A program made the position numbers and the translations under genes. Below are positions 8,378 to 16,960 of a DNA stretch of 29,309 nucleotides, piece after piece. Numbering within the stretch: the stretch's first letter is position 1; each line of letters opens with the position of its first letter. The stretch covers positions 1 through 29,309 of the forward strand of contig DIYF01000069.1 of assembly GCA_002427745.1 (NCBI GenBank), in the 5' to 3' direction. The stretch is from Roseivirga sp. UBA6061. Its GTDB lineage: Bacteria; Bacteroidota; Bacteroidia; Cytophagales; Cyclobacteriaceae. The notes beneath the pieces were generated by a model that was not told where the DNA came from, did not search any database, and saw nothing but the letters and a program-made list of their open reading frames with translations.

Positions 8378-9435
8378 CTCAGCTTTAGTTTTAAAATGGC
8401 TCCATGAACTTCTCCGTCCTCTTTGATTTCGAGGCTGTAGAGTCCATAATATAGCAATTCAAGTCTTCTTCTCAGGTTCTCCAGGCCGATACCTGATTTG
8501 CCTTTTTCCAGATCATTGGCTTCCACAGCGCATGAGTTGAAAACACTGAAGATCATCTCCTCATCTTTAATTATCAGCTCAATCTTAATCACCGAGCTCT
8601 CTTTGAAATCAATGCCGTGTTTAAAAGCGTTCTCTACAAACGGAATGAGCAGCATGGGGGCTATCCGGACATTACTTGTCGGACCTTCCACATGAAACTG
8701 AATGATAAAATCATCATCTTCCGATAGTCTCAGCTTCTGAATTTCTATAAAGCTGCGGATATACTCCAGCTCGCGGTCCAGTAGTACAGTTTCGCTATTA
8801 CTGTCATGCAGCATATAGCGCATAAGTTGTGAGAGCTTATCAATGCCATCAGCCAGCTCCGGAGTGTCAGAGCGGTTGGCCATGGAATAGAGGTTATTGA
8901 GGGTGTTGAACAGAAAATGAGGATTAACCTGAGCTTTGAGAAAGGCTAGTTCGGTTACCAGTTTTTCCTGAACCAGCACTGATTTTTGCCGCTCATTTTT
9001 CAACCAGCTCAGTGCAAAACAGTAAGCAAAAGACATCCCCAGATAGAAAATGGACAGAGTAAGGCTCAGGGGAAGCCTTGGCGTGATATATACCCAGAGA
9101 CCATCGGGGCCCAGCATCAGATAATTCGAGACAAGGAGCTCCAGCGCCAGAGCTACTACCAGTACTACAAAGGAGGTCAGAATAAACTCATTCAGTCTCC
9201 TGTTTTTAAGGTAGCGGGGAAATAATACAAAGGCGTTGGTGTAAAACAGTGCTGCCTTAAAAACGTGGGTCATGGCGAAGTACCAGAGCTCCATAATGTT
9301 TCTATGTACCATGGTGCTGATCACGCCATCGACATTGATCAGCTCATATTCTGATTCGCCAAAGGCCAGGTAGATCACCCAGGTGGTAAAACACCAAAAG
9401 AGAATGTGAGTCAGTACCTCCAGCCATTTTTTCAT
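8374..9435 (-). CDS. LytS/YehU-type sensor histidine kinase
   Basis: I chose the ATG at 9435 (353 aa, MKKWLEVLTHILFW) because it leads straight into the first membrane helix; an extension to 9534 adds 33 residues with no family character. Four hydrophobic helices occupy the first 150 residues or so, with almost no extracytoplasmic domain. The His_kinase (PF06580-type) region has NPHFLFN with the phosphorylated H173, then an N-box PFVENAFKHG and a GIGLENLRRRL ATP-lid segment. The kinase would phosphorylate the LytTR regulator whose gene it overlaps by 3 nt. The signal it senses is unknown; the sensor seems to be the membrane bundle itself. Confidence 0.9.
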   Translation of the reverse strand: MKKWLEVLTHILFWCFTTWVIYLAFGESEYELINVDGVISTMVHRNIMELWYFAMTHVFKAALFYTNAFVLFPRYLKNRRLNEFILTSFVVLVVALALELLVSNYLMLGPDGLWVYITPRLPLSLTLSIFYLGMSFAYCFALSWLKNERQKSVLVQEKLVTELAFLKAQVNPHFLFNTLNNLYSMANRSDTPELADGIDKLSQLMRYMLHDSNSETVLLDRELEYIRSFIEIQKLRLSEDDDFIIQFHVEGPTSNVRIAPMLLIPFVENAFKHGIDFKESSVIKIELIIKDEEMIFSVFNSCAVEANDLEKGKSGIGLENLRRRLELLYYGLYSLEIKEDGEVHGAILKLKLS

Positions 9436-9576
9436 AGGCCTGCAAGATATTATTTCTGACAGGATATGCCCCCAGTCTGATGTAAACAGGGAGGGATTGG
9501 AGGCCAAACCCGGTTTTCTGCAATTTGATGGCATTGGTGACTATTCTGTCAAAATGCTGCTATTCGCACCAGGTTA

Positions 9577-9607
9577 TTGATCCTCAGTAAGGCCCTTTCT
9601 AGGTTCG
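9577..9607 (+). promoter_or_regulatory. Candidate promoter for the 9635 operon
   Basis: TTG at 9577-9579, 20 bp, then TAGGTTCG at 9600-9607, one mismatch to the Bacteroidota -7 consensus TAnnTTTG. The spacing equals that of the PadR promoter. Transcription would start near 9612, about 23 nt before the ATG. The divergent kinase gene starts 200 bp away, so this gap carries promoters for both directions. Confidence 0.45.
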
Positions 9608-9634
9608 ACTCATTAATCAAAAACTTAAAGACAC

Positions 9635-10108
9635 ATGAAAAAAGTAAGCAGCTTCTTCACGCTTGTATTGGTGATTTTACTGTCCATATCAGTGGAAAAG
9701 GCCGAGGCACAGAGCATGGGTAAACAAACGGTGGCGATGATGGAGGAATCTCCTGCAGGCTCCAAGATCATTCGCTTTATCAAGGCCGTGAACAAAGGAG
9801 AACCTGTCTCCGAAGAGTTTATTAAAACTATTTTTCACGAAGACCTGATTGCCAAAGCCGGCCTGGGCAGGTTAAAGGAGATCATGGAGAATGAAATTCC
9901 GCAAAATGATGGCAAGCTCACAGTGTACCTGATGAAAAGGACTGAGCGCTACAAGTTTGAAATATTCGTGAAGGGCTCAAAGTCAAATGAGTGGTTGAAG
10001 ATGGAGTTTTTGCATAAAGGAGCGAACCCGTACAGAATTGTAAGTATGGGACTGGATGCTATAGACAATGCCCCTGAAGGTGTTGATAAGCCCATAAAAC
10101 TGGACTGA
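9635..10108 (+). CDS. Small secreted protein of unknown function
   Basis: A 157-aa protein with a clear Sec signal peptide: MKK, a hydrophobic core, and AEA cleavage before Gln26. The mature part is a small alpha/beta domain. A helical stretch (SKIIRFIKAVNKGEPVSEEF) is followed by charged strands ending in NPYRIVSMGLD. The layout reminds me of small NTF2-like or serine-hydrolase-associated domains, but I cannot name a family. Only 2 nt separate its stop from the FtsX-type permease gene, so the two are almost certainly one operon. It may be a periplasmic partner of that permease; this is inference from position alone. Confidence 0.75.
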   Translation: MKKVSSFFTLVLVILLSISVEKAEAQSMGKQTVAMMEESPAGSKIIRFIKAVNKGEPVSEEFIKTIFHEDLIAKAGLGRLKEIMENEIPQNDGKLTVYLMKRTERYKFEIFVKGSKSNEWLKMEFLHKGANPYRIVSMGLDAIDNAPEGVDKPIKLD

Positions 10109-10110
10109 TC

Positions 10111-12549
10111 ATGCTCAGGAACTTTCTTAAACTCACACTGAGAAATATGGCAAAGTCCAGAGTGAACTTTGCCATTAACATCACCGGGCTGGCCATTGGG
10201 CTGGCCTCTTGTATGCTGGTGATTCTCTTTGTAAAAGATGAGGTCACCTTTGATCAGTTTCATGAAAAAGCTGAGAATATCTACAGGCCCTATGCCATTG
10301 AAAAAGAAGATGATCAGACCCGTATTAACTCTGTAACCCCCGGGCCTTTAGGGCCCAAAATGCTGGAAGACATCCCCGAGGTGATCAGCTATGTGGTGGT
10401 AGGCCAGTTCAATGACCTTATTCGAAAGGGGGAGGAGCCTATTCAGGAATTGGTGTACACTGTCAGCCCCTCATTTTTTGAAGTATTCACCTTCAGGGTA
10501 CTCAGTGGTACGGTGGACAATGTATTTGTCGACCCGGGAGATATTGTAATTACCGAATCCATGGCCATAAAGTATTTTGGCAGGAAAGATCCTGTAGGTG
10601 AGACGCTCCAGGTGCATGTGGGAGATGAGTACCGAAGCTATCTTGTAAAAGCCGTAACGGAAGATCCTCCATCTAACTCCAGCTTCAATTATAACTTCCT
10701 TATCGGTGAGGCGAACAACAAATACATTTATCCGGAGAGAATGCTAAGAAGCTGGTTCGCTGTCTTTATGGAAACCTATTTCCTTTTGGAGGATGGTGCC
10801 AATCCGTCAGCGGTAGAGGCAAAAATGATTCCTGCACTGGAGCAGGTTTTTGGCCAGAACTCTGCTCAAAGAAGCTATGAGGTAAAACTACAGCCACTCA
10901 CTGAGATTCACCTGGATACCAGTATTCCGGCAGGAAATGCCGCGGTAAGCGATCCCAGATACTCATATATCCTGGGTTCCGTGGCCCTGGTAATCCTGGT
11001 CATTGCCTGTGTCAATTTTATGAATCTTTCCATTGGCCTATCGCTGGCCCGGGCCCGGGAAATAGGCATGCGCAAGGTAATGGGGGCTGGTAAGCAACAA
11101 CTGATCGCTCAGTTCTTAGGTGAGTCAATGTTATTGGCTCTGTTTGCTACTGTGTTGGGCGTGGTATTGACCATTATATTCTTACCTACCTTCAACGATC
11201 TGGCAGGAAAGCAACTGCAACTCAGTCCGAACCTTTTCAATGTATTGATGCTTTTAAGCATCATGCTGGTGGTTGGTATCGGTGCCGGTAGCTACCCGGC
11301 AATGGTGCTGGCAGGCTTCAGGCCCTTGGAGGTGTTGAAAGGACAAGCCGGGATAGGTCTGGGCAAGCAACACCTTCGCAATATCATGATGACCCTGCAG
11401 TTTGTCTTTTCCATATTCCTGATAGCCAGTACCCTTGTTATGTCAAAGCAGCTAAGCTACCTCAGTGACCGGAATCTCGGGTTCAATAAAGAGAATTTGC
11501 TGATTGTGGAAGCGATCTCTTCGGGTCGCGGTATTCGTGAGATGATTTCGCGCGGGATGGAGGAGGCCACGCTCTTTAAAACAGAGCTGCTGAAAAATCC
11601 TGATATAGCAGGTGTAGGGATCTCTACTTTCACGGCAGGAGCCGGTGGCTGGCTCCAGATGGGCTTTGATGATGACGGAGTGAATCGGAATTTTCAGGTC
11701 AATGTGGTGGAAGAAGACTATGTGTCAGTGAATGAAATGGAGATCATTATGGGGCGCGATTTCTCCGAAGATATCGCTTCAGACAAGCGGGAGTCTATCA
11801 TCGTCAATGAAGCCTTTATGCGGGATTTTGGCATGGAAGACCCGATAGGCAAAAGGATTCCCGGGCCCGAGTTCGGTCAGCATAAAATCGTAGGTGTGGT
11901 AAAAGACTTCAACTACCTCTCTTTACATACGGCAGTGGGGCCGGTTGTGCTTACCATGAATGCGGAACCTCTTTTTGCGGGAGCGCAAGACATTGGTATC
12001 AGCTCAAGACCCAGCCCTAAAATGAGCATTCGGGTCAAATCCAACAAACTGGCAGAAACCATTCGTTCTGTAGAGAAAACCTGGGAGCAGGTTTATCCCG
12101 GTACGCCCTTCGAGTTCGATTTTCTTGATGAACGTCTGGCAGCACAGTATGAGCAGGAGCAGGAACTGAATAAGATCATTACGACTGCGGCCATACTGGC
12201 GATTGTTATCGGGTGTCTGGGTTTGTTTGCCCTGTCTAAACTGTCTATTGAAAGCCGTTCCAAAGAGATAGGCATCCGCAAGGTGCTGGGGGCTTCCTAC
12301 CAAACCATCTTGTATGCCTTTTCAAAGGGCTATGGCCTGATGATTCTGATAGCTCTGTTGATTGCTGTTCCCATCACATTCTACATCATAAAGGAGTGGC
12401 TCGCTGGTTTTGAATATACCATCGCGTTAAACGGGCTTGAGTTTGTCCTGGCGGGAGTGCTGACCCTTGTTATTGCGGTGATGACTGTCAGTTTGCATAG
12501 CTTCCGGGTTGCCAAAACGAATCCGGCTTTGACCTTGCGCGATGAATAG
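10111..12549 (+). CDS. FtsX/MacB-type ABC transporter permease
   Basis: An 812-aa permease of the large two-unit Bacteroidota type. A first helix near 20-42 (ITGLAIGLASCMLVILFV) is followed by a MacB-like periplasmic domain (about 45-280). A cluster of four helices between about 285 and 445 includes the conserved cytoplasmic EIGMRKVMGA element. A second periplasmic domain lies at about 450-685, and three final helices carry EIGIRKVLGA. The repeated E[IV]G[IM]RKV[ML]GA element is the FtsX coupling region expected to contact an ATPase. No ATP-binding subunit is encoded nearby, so the ATPase must be elsewhere. Family members move lipoproteins, peptides or antimicrobials, or transmit mechanical force across the envelope. 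It follows the secreted protein gene by 2 nt. Confidence 0.88.
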   Translation: MLRNFLKLTLRNMAKSRVNFAINITGLAIGLASCMLVILFVKDEVTFDQFHEKAENIYRPYAIEKEDDQTRINSVTPGPLGPKMLEDIPEVISYVVVGQFNDLIRKGEEPIQELVYTVSPSFFEVFTFRVLSGTVDNVFVDPGDIVITESMAIKYFGRKDPVGETLQVHVGDEYRSYLVKAVTEDPPSNSSFNYNFLIGEANNKYIYPERMLRSWFAVFMETYFLLEDGANPSAVEAKMIPALEQVFGQNSAQRSYEVKLQPLTEIHLDTSIPAGNAAVSDPRYSYILGSVALVILVIACVNFMNLSIGLSLARAREIGMRKVMGAGKQQLIAQFLGESMLLALFATVLGVVLTIIFLPTFNDLAGKQLQLSPNLFNVLMLLSIMLVVGIGAGSYPAMVLAGFRPLEVLKGQAGIGLGKQHLRNIMMTLQFVFSIFLIASTLVMSKQLSYLSDRNLGFNKENLLIVEAISSGRGIREMISRGMEEATLFKTELLKNPDIAGVGISTFTAGAGGWLQMGFDDDGVNRNFQVNVVEEDYVSVNEMEIIMGRDFSEDIASDKRESIIVNEAFMRDFGMEDPIGKRIPGPEFGQHKIVGVVKDFNYLSLHTAVGPVVLTMNAEPLFAGAQDIGISSRPSPKMSIRVKSNKLAETIRSVEKTWEQVYPGTPFEFDFLDERLAAQYEQEQELNKIITTAAILAIVIGCLGLFALSKLSIESRSKEIGIRKVLGASYQTILYAFSKGYGLMILIALLIAVPITFYIIKEWLAGFEYTIALNGLEFVLAGVLTLVIAVMTVSLHSFRVAKTNPALTLRDE

Positions 12550-12569
12550 GAGTGTTCTCAGCGCTTTTT

Positions 12570-12599
12570 CCTCAGAGTCACCTGCAGATGACTCTGAGG
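12570..12599. repeat. 11-bp perfect inverted repeat after the permease gene
   Basis: CCTCAGAGTCA at 12570-12580 pairs exactly with TGACTCTGAGG at 12589-12599 across an 8-nt loop. It starts 20 nt past the permease stop. There is no T run on either strand after the stem, so it is not a standard terminator; transcript-end protection or a protein-binding site are alternatives. Confidence 0.6.
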
Positions 12600-12673
12600 G
12601 AGTATAGCTTCTTACAGATAGCTCTGAGGGTTATGCTCCGCATCACCATCAGGATCTTCGTATCACCATCAGG
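12585..12673. repeat. Short imperfect direct repeats
   Basis: CAGATGACTCTGAGGG (12585-12600) recurs as CAGATAGCTCTGAGGG (12615-12630), 14 of 16 bases identical at a 30-bp period. ATCACCATCAGG occurs at 12642-12653 and again at 12662-12673, a 20-bp period. Together with the two hairpins this makes a dense small repeat cluster between convergent genes. Confidence 0.5.
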
Positions 12674-12694
12674 GTCTCCACAGGGACCCTGATG
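12667..12694. terminator. Strong hairpin between convergent genes, possible terminator
   Basis: CATCAGGGTC (12667-12676) pairs exactly with GACCCTGATG (12685-12694) over an 8-nt loop. It lies between the ends of the plus-strand permease gene and the minus-strand small ORF, where a bidirectional terminator would be expected. Neither strand has a U tract directly after it, so the call is tentative. Confidence 0.4.
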
Positions 12695-12724
12695 TAGACA
12701 TAAGTCCTGAGATCTTTTATTGAC

Positions 12725-12958
12725 TTAGCGTTTCCCGCGATAAATCATCTCATTCGACTTTTTTCTTTTTCGAATGATCTCAACCATACTCAGAAGAAAG
12801 ATTGTTGTAATGATCACCGCATTGGCCAGATGGCTACCTAACACTAACTCCAGCAGGGAGTGTATCAGCACAGCAATCAGTCCGCCCAGCCCGCCAGTCA
12901 GCAGTACAATCAGTGTACAAGCGAGGATCAGAATGACTATGTAGGAAAGTTTTCTCAT
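12725..12958 (-). CDS. Small membrane protein (hypothetical)
   Basis: A 77-aa protein starting MRKLSYIVILILACTLIVL, with two hydrophobic helices (about 5-32 and 45-62) separated by a short LLELVLGSHLAN segment, and a basic tail (RKRKKS). The positive ends favour both termini in the cytoplasm. I recognise no family. In favour of a real gene: an ATG start, a coherent two-helix topology, and a position in an otherwise empty 660-bp gap. Against it: no visible promoter and small size. The remaining 12959-13213 holds nothing I can name beyond room for the promoter of the next operon. Confidence 0.5.
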   Translation of the reverse strand: MRKLSYIVILILACTLIVLLTGGLGGLIAVLIHSLLELVLGSHLANAVIITTIFLLSMVEIIRKRKKSNEMIYRGKR

Positions 12959-13213
12959 GAGTGATCAATAAGGAGTCTGATATGGTTTACGGAGAGTCCA
13001 AAGTTCTTACGGGGCTTTTTGAATAAGTGGTCCGGAGTGCTGACGAATGATCTGATATTCTGAATGGCGCTGCTGAGATGAACTAAGGAGTATTTTAAGA
13101 GACTGACTTACCCTGATGATATCCATGGTCTTTGCATTCTTTTTGGTCTCATTGCGCCTATTTTCCACATTTTACGATAACTTCAGGCCTTCTGACAGAA
13201 TGCGAAGAAAACT

Positions 13214-14530
13214 ATGGCGAACGAGCATCTGAATGCACTGATACTGGCCCTTGAATCCTCTCCTGAGAACATTCCTTTGAGGAAGATGGTGGCCACTGAA
13301 TACATCAAAGAGAAAGACTGGGAAAAGGCCGAAGAGCATCTCAAGTTCGTACTACAATATGAGCCGGGAGATACACAGGCAAAATTTCAGTTGGCAGAGG
13401 CTTACTATCATCAGAAAGCCTACTCTACAGCCATTATCGTCATGGAAGAGCTGCAGGAGCTTATCTCCGATGATATCTTTCACAAGATTCTGTATTGTCG
13501 CTGCTTGTTGAAAGACGGAAGCATAGCAGAGGCCCGCGAAACTTATATGGAGATTATCCGGCTCGACCCGAAATTTGAAGATGCCGAGCTTGACAAAGAA
13601 TTCAGGGTTTCCGGCCAATCTGTAGAATCAGAGTCAGATGAAGATTTTCTGGAACGCACCCTGGGTATGCAAAAGCCCTCAGTGAAGTTCTCTGATGTAG
13701 GCGGAATGGATGAGGTGAAAAAGGAAATCGAGCTGAAAATCATCAAGCCCTTTCAGCATCCTGAACTGTACAAAGCCTATGGTAAGAAAGTAGGGGGCGG
13801 TATATTACTTTATGGCCCTCCCGGTTGTGGTAAGACGCATATTGCCCGGGCTACGGCAGGGGAAGTGAATGCCAATTTTCTCAGTGTCGGTATCAATGAT
13901 GTACTGGATATGTGGATTGGCAACAGTGAAAAGAACCTCCATAATATTTTTGAGGTAGCCCGTCAAAATGCTCCCTGTGTATTGTTTATTGACGAAGTGG
14001 ATGCACTCGGAGCCAACCGAAGCGAGATGAGAGGAGCTTCCGGGCGCAATGTGATTAATCAGTTCCTTTCGGAGCTGGATGGGGTAGACGTAGATAATGA
14101 AGGAGTACTCATACTGGCTGCTACCAATTCACCCTGGCATATGGACCCAGCTTTCAAGCGTCCCGGCAGGTTTGATCGCATGATCTTCGTATCACCTCCT
14201 GATCAGCCGGCCCGGTCTTCTATTCTGGAGATCATGCTGAAAGACAAACCTACTGAGAGCATAGATTTTAATAAAGTAGCCAAACGCACCCCCGAGTTTT
14301 CGGGAGCTGACCTGAAAGCGCTTATTGATGTAAGCATAGAAGAGAAACTCATGAGTGCCTTTGATTCAGGAGTGCCTGAGCCCATTAAAACGGATGATCT
14401 GGTCAAGGCCGGGAAGAAAATGGTACCGACCACCAAAGAATGGTTTTCCAAAGCCAGAAACTATGCCTTATATGCGAATGAATCAGGGCTGTATGATGGC
14501 GTACTCAAATACCTTAAAATCAAGAAATAG
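13214..14530 (+). CDS. TPR-AAA+ ATPase of the classical (Cdc48/Vps4/Msp1-like) type
   Basis: A 438-aa cytoplasmic protein. Residues 1-125 form about three TPR units (e.g. KAEEHLKFVLQYEPGD). An acidic linker near 135-150 is followed by one AAA+ module. Its motifs are Walker A GPPGCGKT at 201-208, pore loop 1 with aromatic W234 (MWIGNSE), Walker B with D260/E261, and the second region of homology ending KRPGRFDR with arginine-finger positions R316 and R319. The C-terminal helical lid contains EFSGADLKALI. Such enzymes are ring-shaped unfoldases or disassembly motors. There is no protease domain and no FtsH-type membrane anchor. The next gene starts within its stop codon and encodes a TPR membrane protein, a natural docking partner. 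Confidence 0.88.
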   Translation: MANEHLNALILALESSPENIPLRKMVATEYIKEKDWEKAEEHLKFVLQYEPGDTQAKFQLAEAYYHQKAYSTAIIVMEELQELISDDIFHKILYCRCLLKDGSIAEARETYMEIIRLDPKFEDAELDKEFRVSGQSVESESDEDFLERTLGMQKPSVKFSDVGGMDEVKKEIELKIIKPFQHPELYKAYGKKVGGGILLYGPPGCGKTHIARATAGEVNANFLSVGINDVLDMWIGNSEKNLHNIFEVARQNAPCVLFIDEVDALGANRSEMRGASGRNVINQFLSELDGVDVDNEGVLILAATNSPWHMDPAFKRPGRFDRMIFVSPPDQPARSSILEIMLKDKPTESIDFNKVAKRTPEFSGADLKALIDVSIEEKLMSAFDSGVPEPIKTDDLVKAGKKMVPTTKEWFSKARNYALYANESGLYDGVLKYLKIKK

Positions 14531-15774
14531 TGGATAATCTGGAAAGAGCAGAGCTGCTGATCAATCAGAAGCGCTATGATATGGCTGAAGAGCACCTCAA
14601 CAAGGTGCTGGCAGAAGCGCCCAATCATCCGCTGGCTACCGCATACAAGGCCCTGATCAAGCTTCAGACAAAGCAGAGCAAAGAAGCGTTAACTTTTGCA
14701 CAGGCCGCCTTAGGGCTGGACCCTGAATCAGACTTTGCCCTGTACATCATGGCGGCTGCCTATATTGACCTCAATGATCTGAAAAATGCAGAAAAGTCAA
14801 TCGTTCAGGCCATCTCTTTTCAGCCTTATCATGCAGATTATTACGGGGTTCATGCCAATATCAAGCTGATCACCAAAGATTACAGGGAAGCCAAAAAAAT
14901 AGCCCAGCAGGGTTTGGAGGTAGACCCTGAAAATCTGCTTTGCCGCAATATCCTGTCTACCGCCTGGTTGAAACTGGGCAGCAAAACAGAGTCCTTCAAT
15001 ACCATAGAGAAGGCGCTCGAAATGGACCCGAATAACCCTATGACCCATGCCAACTATGGCTGGGGTGAGCTGGAGAAGGGAAGCCATAAAAAAGCGCTGG
15101 AACATTTCAGGGAAGCTTTAAGCAAGAACCCGGAAAATGAATATGCCCGTGCCGGAATGCTCGAAGCACTGAAGGCAAAGTTCTTCCTTTATCGCATTTT
15201 TCTGAAGTATTACTTCTTCATGGGCAACCTGAAGCCGGGAGTACAATGGGCGGTGATCATTGCCATCGTATTGATTCAGCGTGCTCTGGGAAGTGGCGCT
15301 GAGCAATTCGGGAATCTGGCTTTTATTCTCCAGCCTCTTACTTATTTGCTGGTCCTTTTTGCCGTGTCTACCTGGGTGGTGCACCCGATTTTTAACTTCT
15401 TTATGAGTCTTAACAGTTATGCAAAATACCTGCTGACTCCTGAAGACAAACGCACTTCCTATGGGGTAGGAGCCTGTTTTGTCCTTTTTGCTATATCTGT
15501 GGTGGGCTGGCTGATAACACAATCTGACGGCTTTGTAGCGGGAGCACTGGTGGGGTTTACACTGATCTTACCTGTCGGAAGAATTCTGGCCTCCCGTACT
15601 ACTTGGGTCCGTATTGTTACAGCCATATACAGTCTTGTTACCGCCATGTTCGGTACCATGCTCATTCTGGGAGCTTTCATAGAAGAGTACGGCATTGGCA
15701 ATGGCTTCCTCTATCCCTACATCATTTGTATTGTGGCATTTTCCTGGGTTTGGAATTTTATTGGTAACAGATGA
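14530..15774 (+). CDS. TPR protein with a C-terminal multi-helix membrane domain
   Basis: The start is GTG at 14530, sharing one base with the preceding TAG. The next ATG (14581, residue 18) would cut into the first TPR helix, so GTG is preferred. Residues 1-205 form about six TPR units ending with HFREALSKNPENEYARAGML. From about 215, five or six hydrophobic helices follow, with short loops and no recognisable enzymatic motif. The likely topology places the TPR array in the cytoplasm. Its first TPR unit (AEEHLNKVLAEAP) resembles that of the AAA+ partner (AEEHLKFVLQYEP), though this is close to TPR consensus. The inferred role is a membrane platform for the ATPase. It overlaps the dehydrogenase gene by 4 nt (ATGA). 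Confidence 0.82.
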   Translation: MDNLERAELLINQKRYDMAEEHLNKVLAEAPNHPLATAYKALIKLQTKQSKEALTFAQAALGLDPESDFALYIMAAAYIDLNDLKNAEKSIVQAISFQPYHADYYGVHANIKLITKDYREAKKIAQQGLEVDPENLLCRNILSTAWLKLGSKTESFNTIEKALEMDPNNPMTHANYGWGELEKGSHKKALEHFREALSKNPENEYARAGMLEALKAKFFLYRIFLKYYFFMGNLKPGVQWAVIIAIVLIQRALGSGAEQFGNLAFILQPLTYLLVLFAVSTWVVHPIFNFFMSLNSYAKYLLTPEDKRTSYGVGACFVLFAISVVGWLITQSDGFVAGALVGFTLILPVGRILASRTTWVRIVTAIYSLVTAMFGTMLILGAFIEEYGIGNGFLYPYIICIVAFSWVWNFIGNR

Positions 15775-16709
15775 GCCAGCATAAAAAACTAAGTGTACTG
15801 ATCTCTCCGGGCAACTGGAATCCTGAGCCCTGGGTGGAAGGACTTTCGGCCAGCGAACTCATTGATGAAATTCATGTATGGCCTACGGAAGCTAACCTGG
15901 AAAAAGTGGAATTGCTGCTGGTCTGGAAGCCCCTGCCAGAAGGGGTAGTGAGCAGACTGCCCAACCTGAAATTCCTGAGTTCCATGGGGGCTGGAGTGGA
16001 CCATTTGCTGGGAGATAGCCAGATTCCCAAAGACTTGCCGGTCATGCGCATCGTAGATAAATACCTTGCTATTGACATGACCAACTATGTCATGATGTCT
16101 TTAATGATCTATCAAAGGAGATATCATCAACTTATTGAAAACCAGAAGAATAATGTCTGGGGCAGGCTTGGTTATAGCAAAGTAAAGGTAGGCGTGCTGG
16201 GCCTGGGAGCACTGGGGAGCCATCTGGCCCGTCAGCTGGTAAAGAGTGGCTTTGAGGTATATGGTTTCAGCAGAAACCCCAAAGAACTGGAAGGAGTAGA
16301 GTCTTACTCAGGTAAGGATCTGAATGCCTTTCTGGCCAAACCGGAAGTGTTGGTAAATCTGCTACCACTCAATGACTATACGAAAGACATTCTCAACTAC
16401 GATTTCTTTACTAAGATGCAGCCCAGGGCTTACCTGATTAATGTGGCAAGGGGAGGACATCTCGTAGAAGCAGATCTGATCAGGGCTTTGGACGAAGGAC
16501 TGCTAAAAGGTGCTACCCTGGATGTATTCAGACAGGAACCACTACCATCTGATCACCCTTTCTGGGGCAGAGATGATATTATCATTACTCCTCATGTGGC
16601 GAGCGTCACGACTCCGGATTCTGCAATCAATCAGGTGCTTGAGAACTGCCGGAACTTTCTGGAAGGCAGGCCATTAAACTATCTGGTTGACCTCGCCAGG
16701 CAGTATTAG
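15771..16709 (+). CDS. ghrA: D-2-hydroxyacid dehydrogenase, glyoxylate/hydroxypyruvate reductase A-like
   Basis: A 312-aa protein of normal length for the GhrA-type branch of NAD(P)-dependent 2-hydroxyacid dehydrogenases. It shows the Rossmann motif GLGALG (144-149) and the catalytic triad R227 (NVARGG), E256 (RQEPLP) and H275 (TPH). The segment DHPFWGRDDIIITPH is characteristic of the GhrA branch. It would reduce glyoxylate or hydroxypyruvate (or a related 2-oxoacid) in the cytoplasm; the exact substrate is inferred from the branch. Its start lies 4 nt inside the preceding membrane-protein gene, and a good terminator follows, so it is the last gene of the TPR-AAA+ operon. Why a reductase is coupled to these genes is unclear. 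Confidence 0.85.
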   Translation: MSQHKKLSVLISPGNWNPEPWVEGLSASELIDEIHVWPTEANLEKVELLLVWKPLPEGVVSRLPNLKFLSSMGAGVDHLLGDSQIPKDLPVMRIVDKYLAIDMTNYVMMSLMIYQRRYHQLIENQKNNVWGRLGYSKVKVGVLGLGALGSHLARQLVKSGFEVYGFSRNPKELEGVESYSGKDLNAFLAKPEVLVNLLPLNDYTKDILNYDFFTKMQPRAYLINVARGGHLVEADLIRALDEGLLKGATLDVFRQEPLPSDHPFWGRDDIIITPHVASVTTPDSAINQVLENCRNFLEGRPLNYLVDLARQY

Positions 16710-16735
16710 TATTAAATGCATCAGTTATTCCACCA

Positions 16736-16765
16736 GTCGCTGGGGCTTCCCGAGTGACCTTTTTT
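16736..16765 (+). terminator. Rho-independent terminator after ghrA-like gene
   Basis: The stem at 16736-16758 pairs GTCGCT with AGTGAC (one G-U) and GGG with CCC across one G-G mismatch, with a 3-nt loop. Six Ts follow at 16760-16765. It ends the three-gene operon that begins at 13214. Confidence 0.7.
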
Positions 16766-16904
16766 GACTTTTGGTGTACTCTTTACACGAGGCACTATAA
16801 CATGGTTTGCCTCAGATAAGGGCAGAAGCCATCCGATTCAATTCGCCTGATCTCCGGTTCAGTTCATGCAACTAACGCTTGAGTCATTTGTCTCTCTGAT
16901 ATAA

Positions 16905-16935
16905 TTGGCAATAGTGAAAGATATCTATATATTTC
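16905..16935 (+). promoter_or_regulatory. Bacteroidota-type promoter for the PadR-permease operon
   Basis: TTG at 16905-16907, 20 bp, then TATATTTC at 16928-16935, one mismatch to TAnnTTTG. The start point would be near 16940, about 20 nt before the ATG. AT-rich palindromic sequence around it (AGATATCT at 16919-16926, GATCGATC at 16953-16960) could serve PadR autoregulation, but no PadR consensus was checked. Confidence 0.5.
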
Positions 16936-16960
16936 ACCATTGTAAATCAAATGATCGATC

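Noticed and set aside
9436..9534. 33-residue N-terminal extension of the histidine kinase
   Set aside because: The added sequence is not typical of the family, whereas the ATG at 9435 begins just before the first membrane helix.
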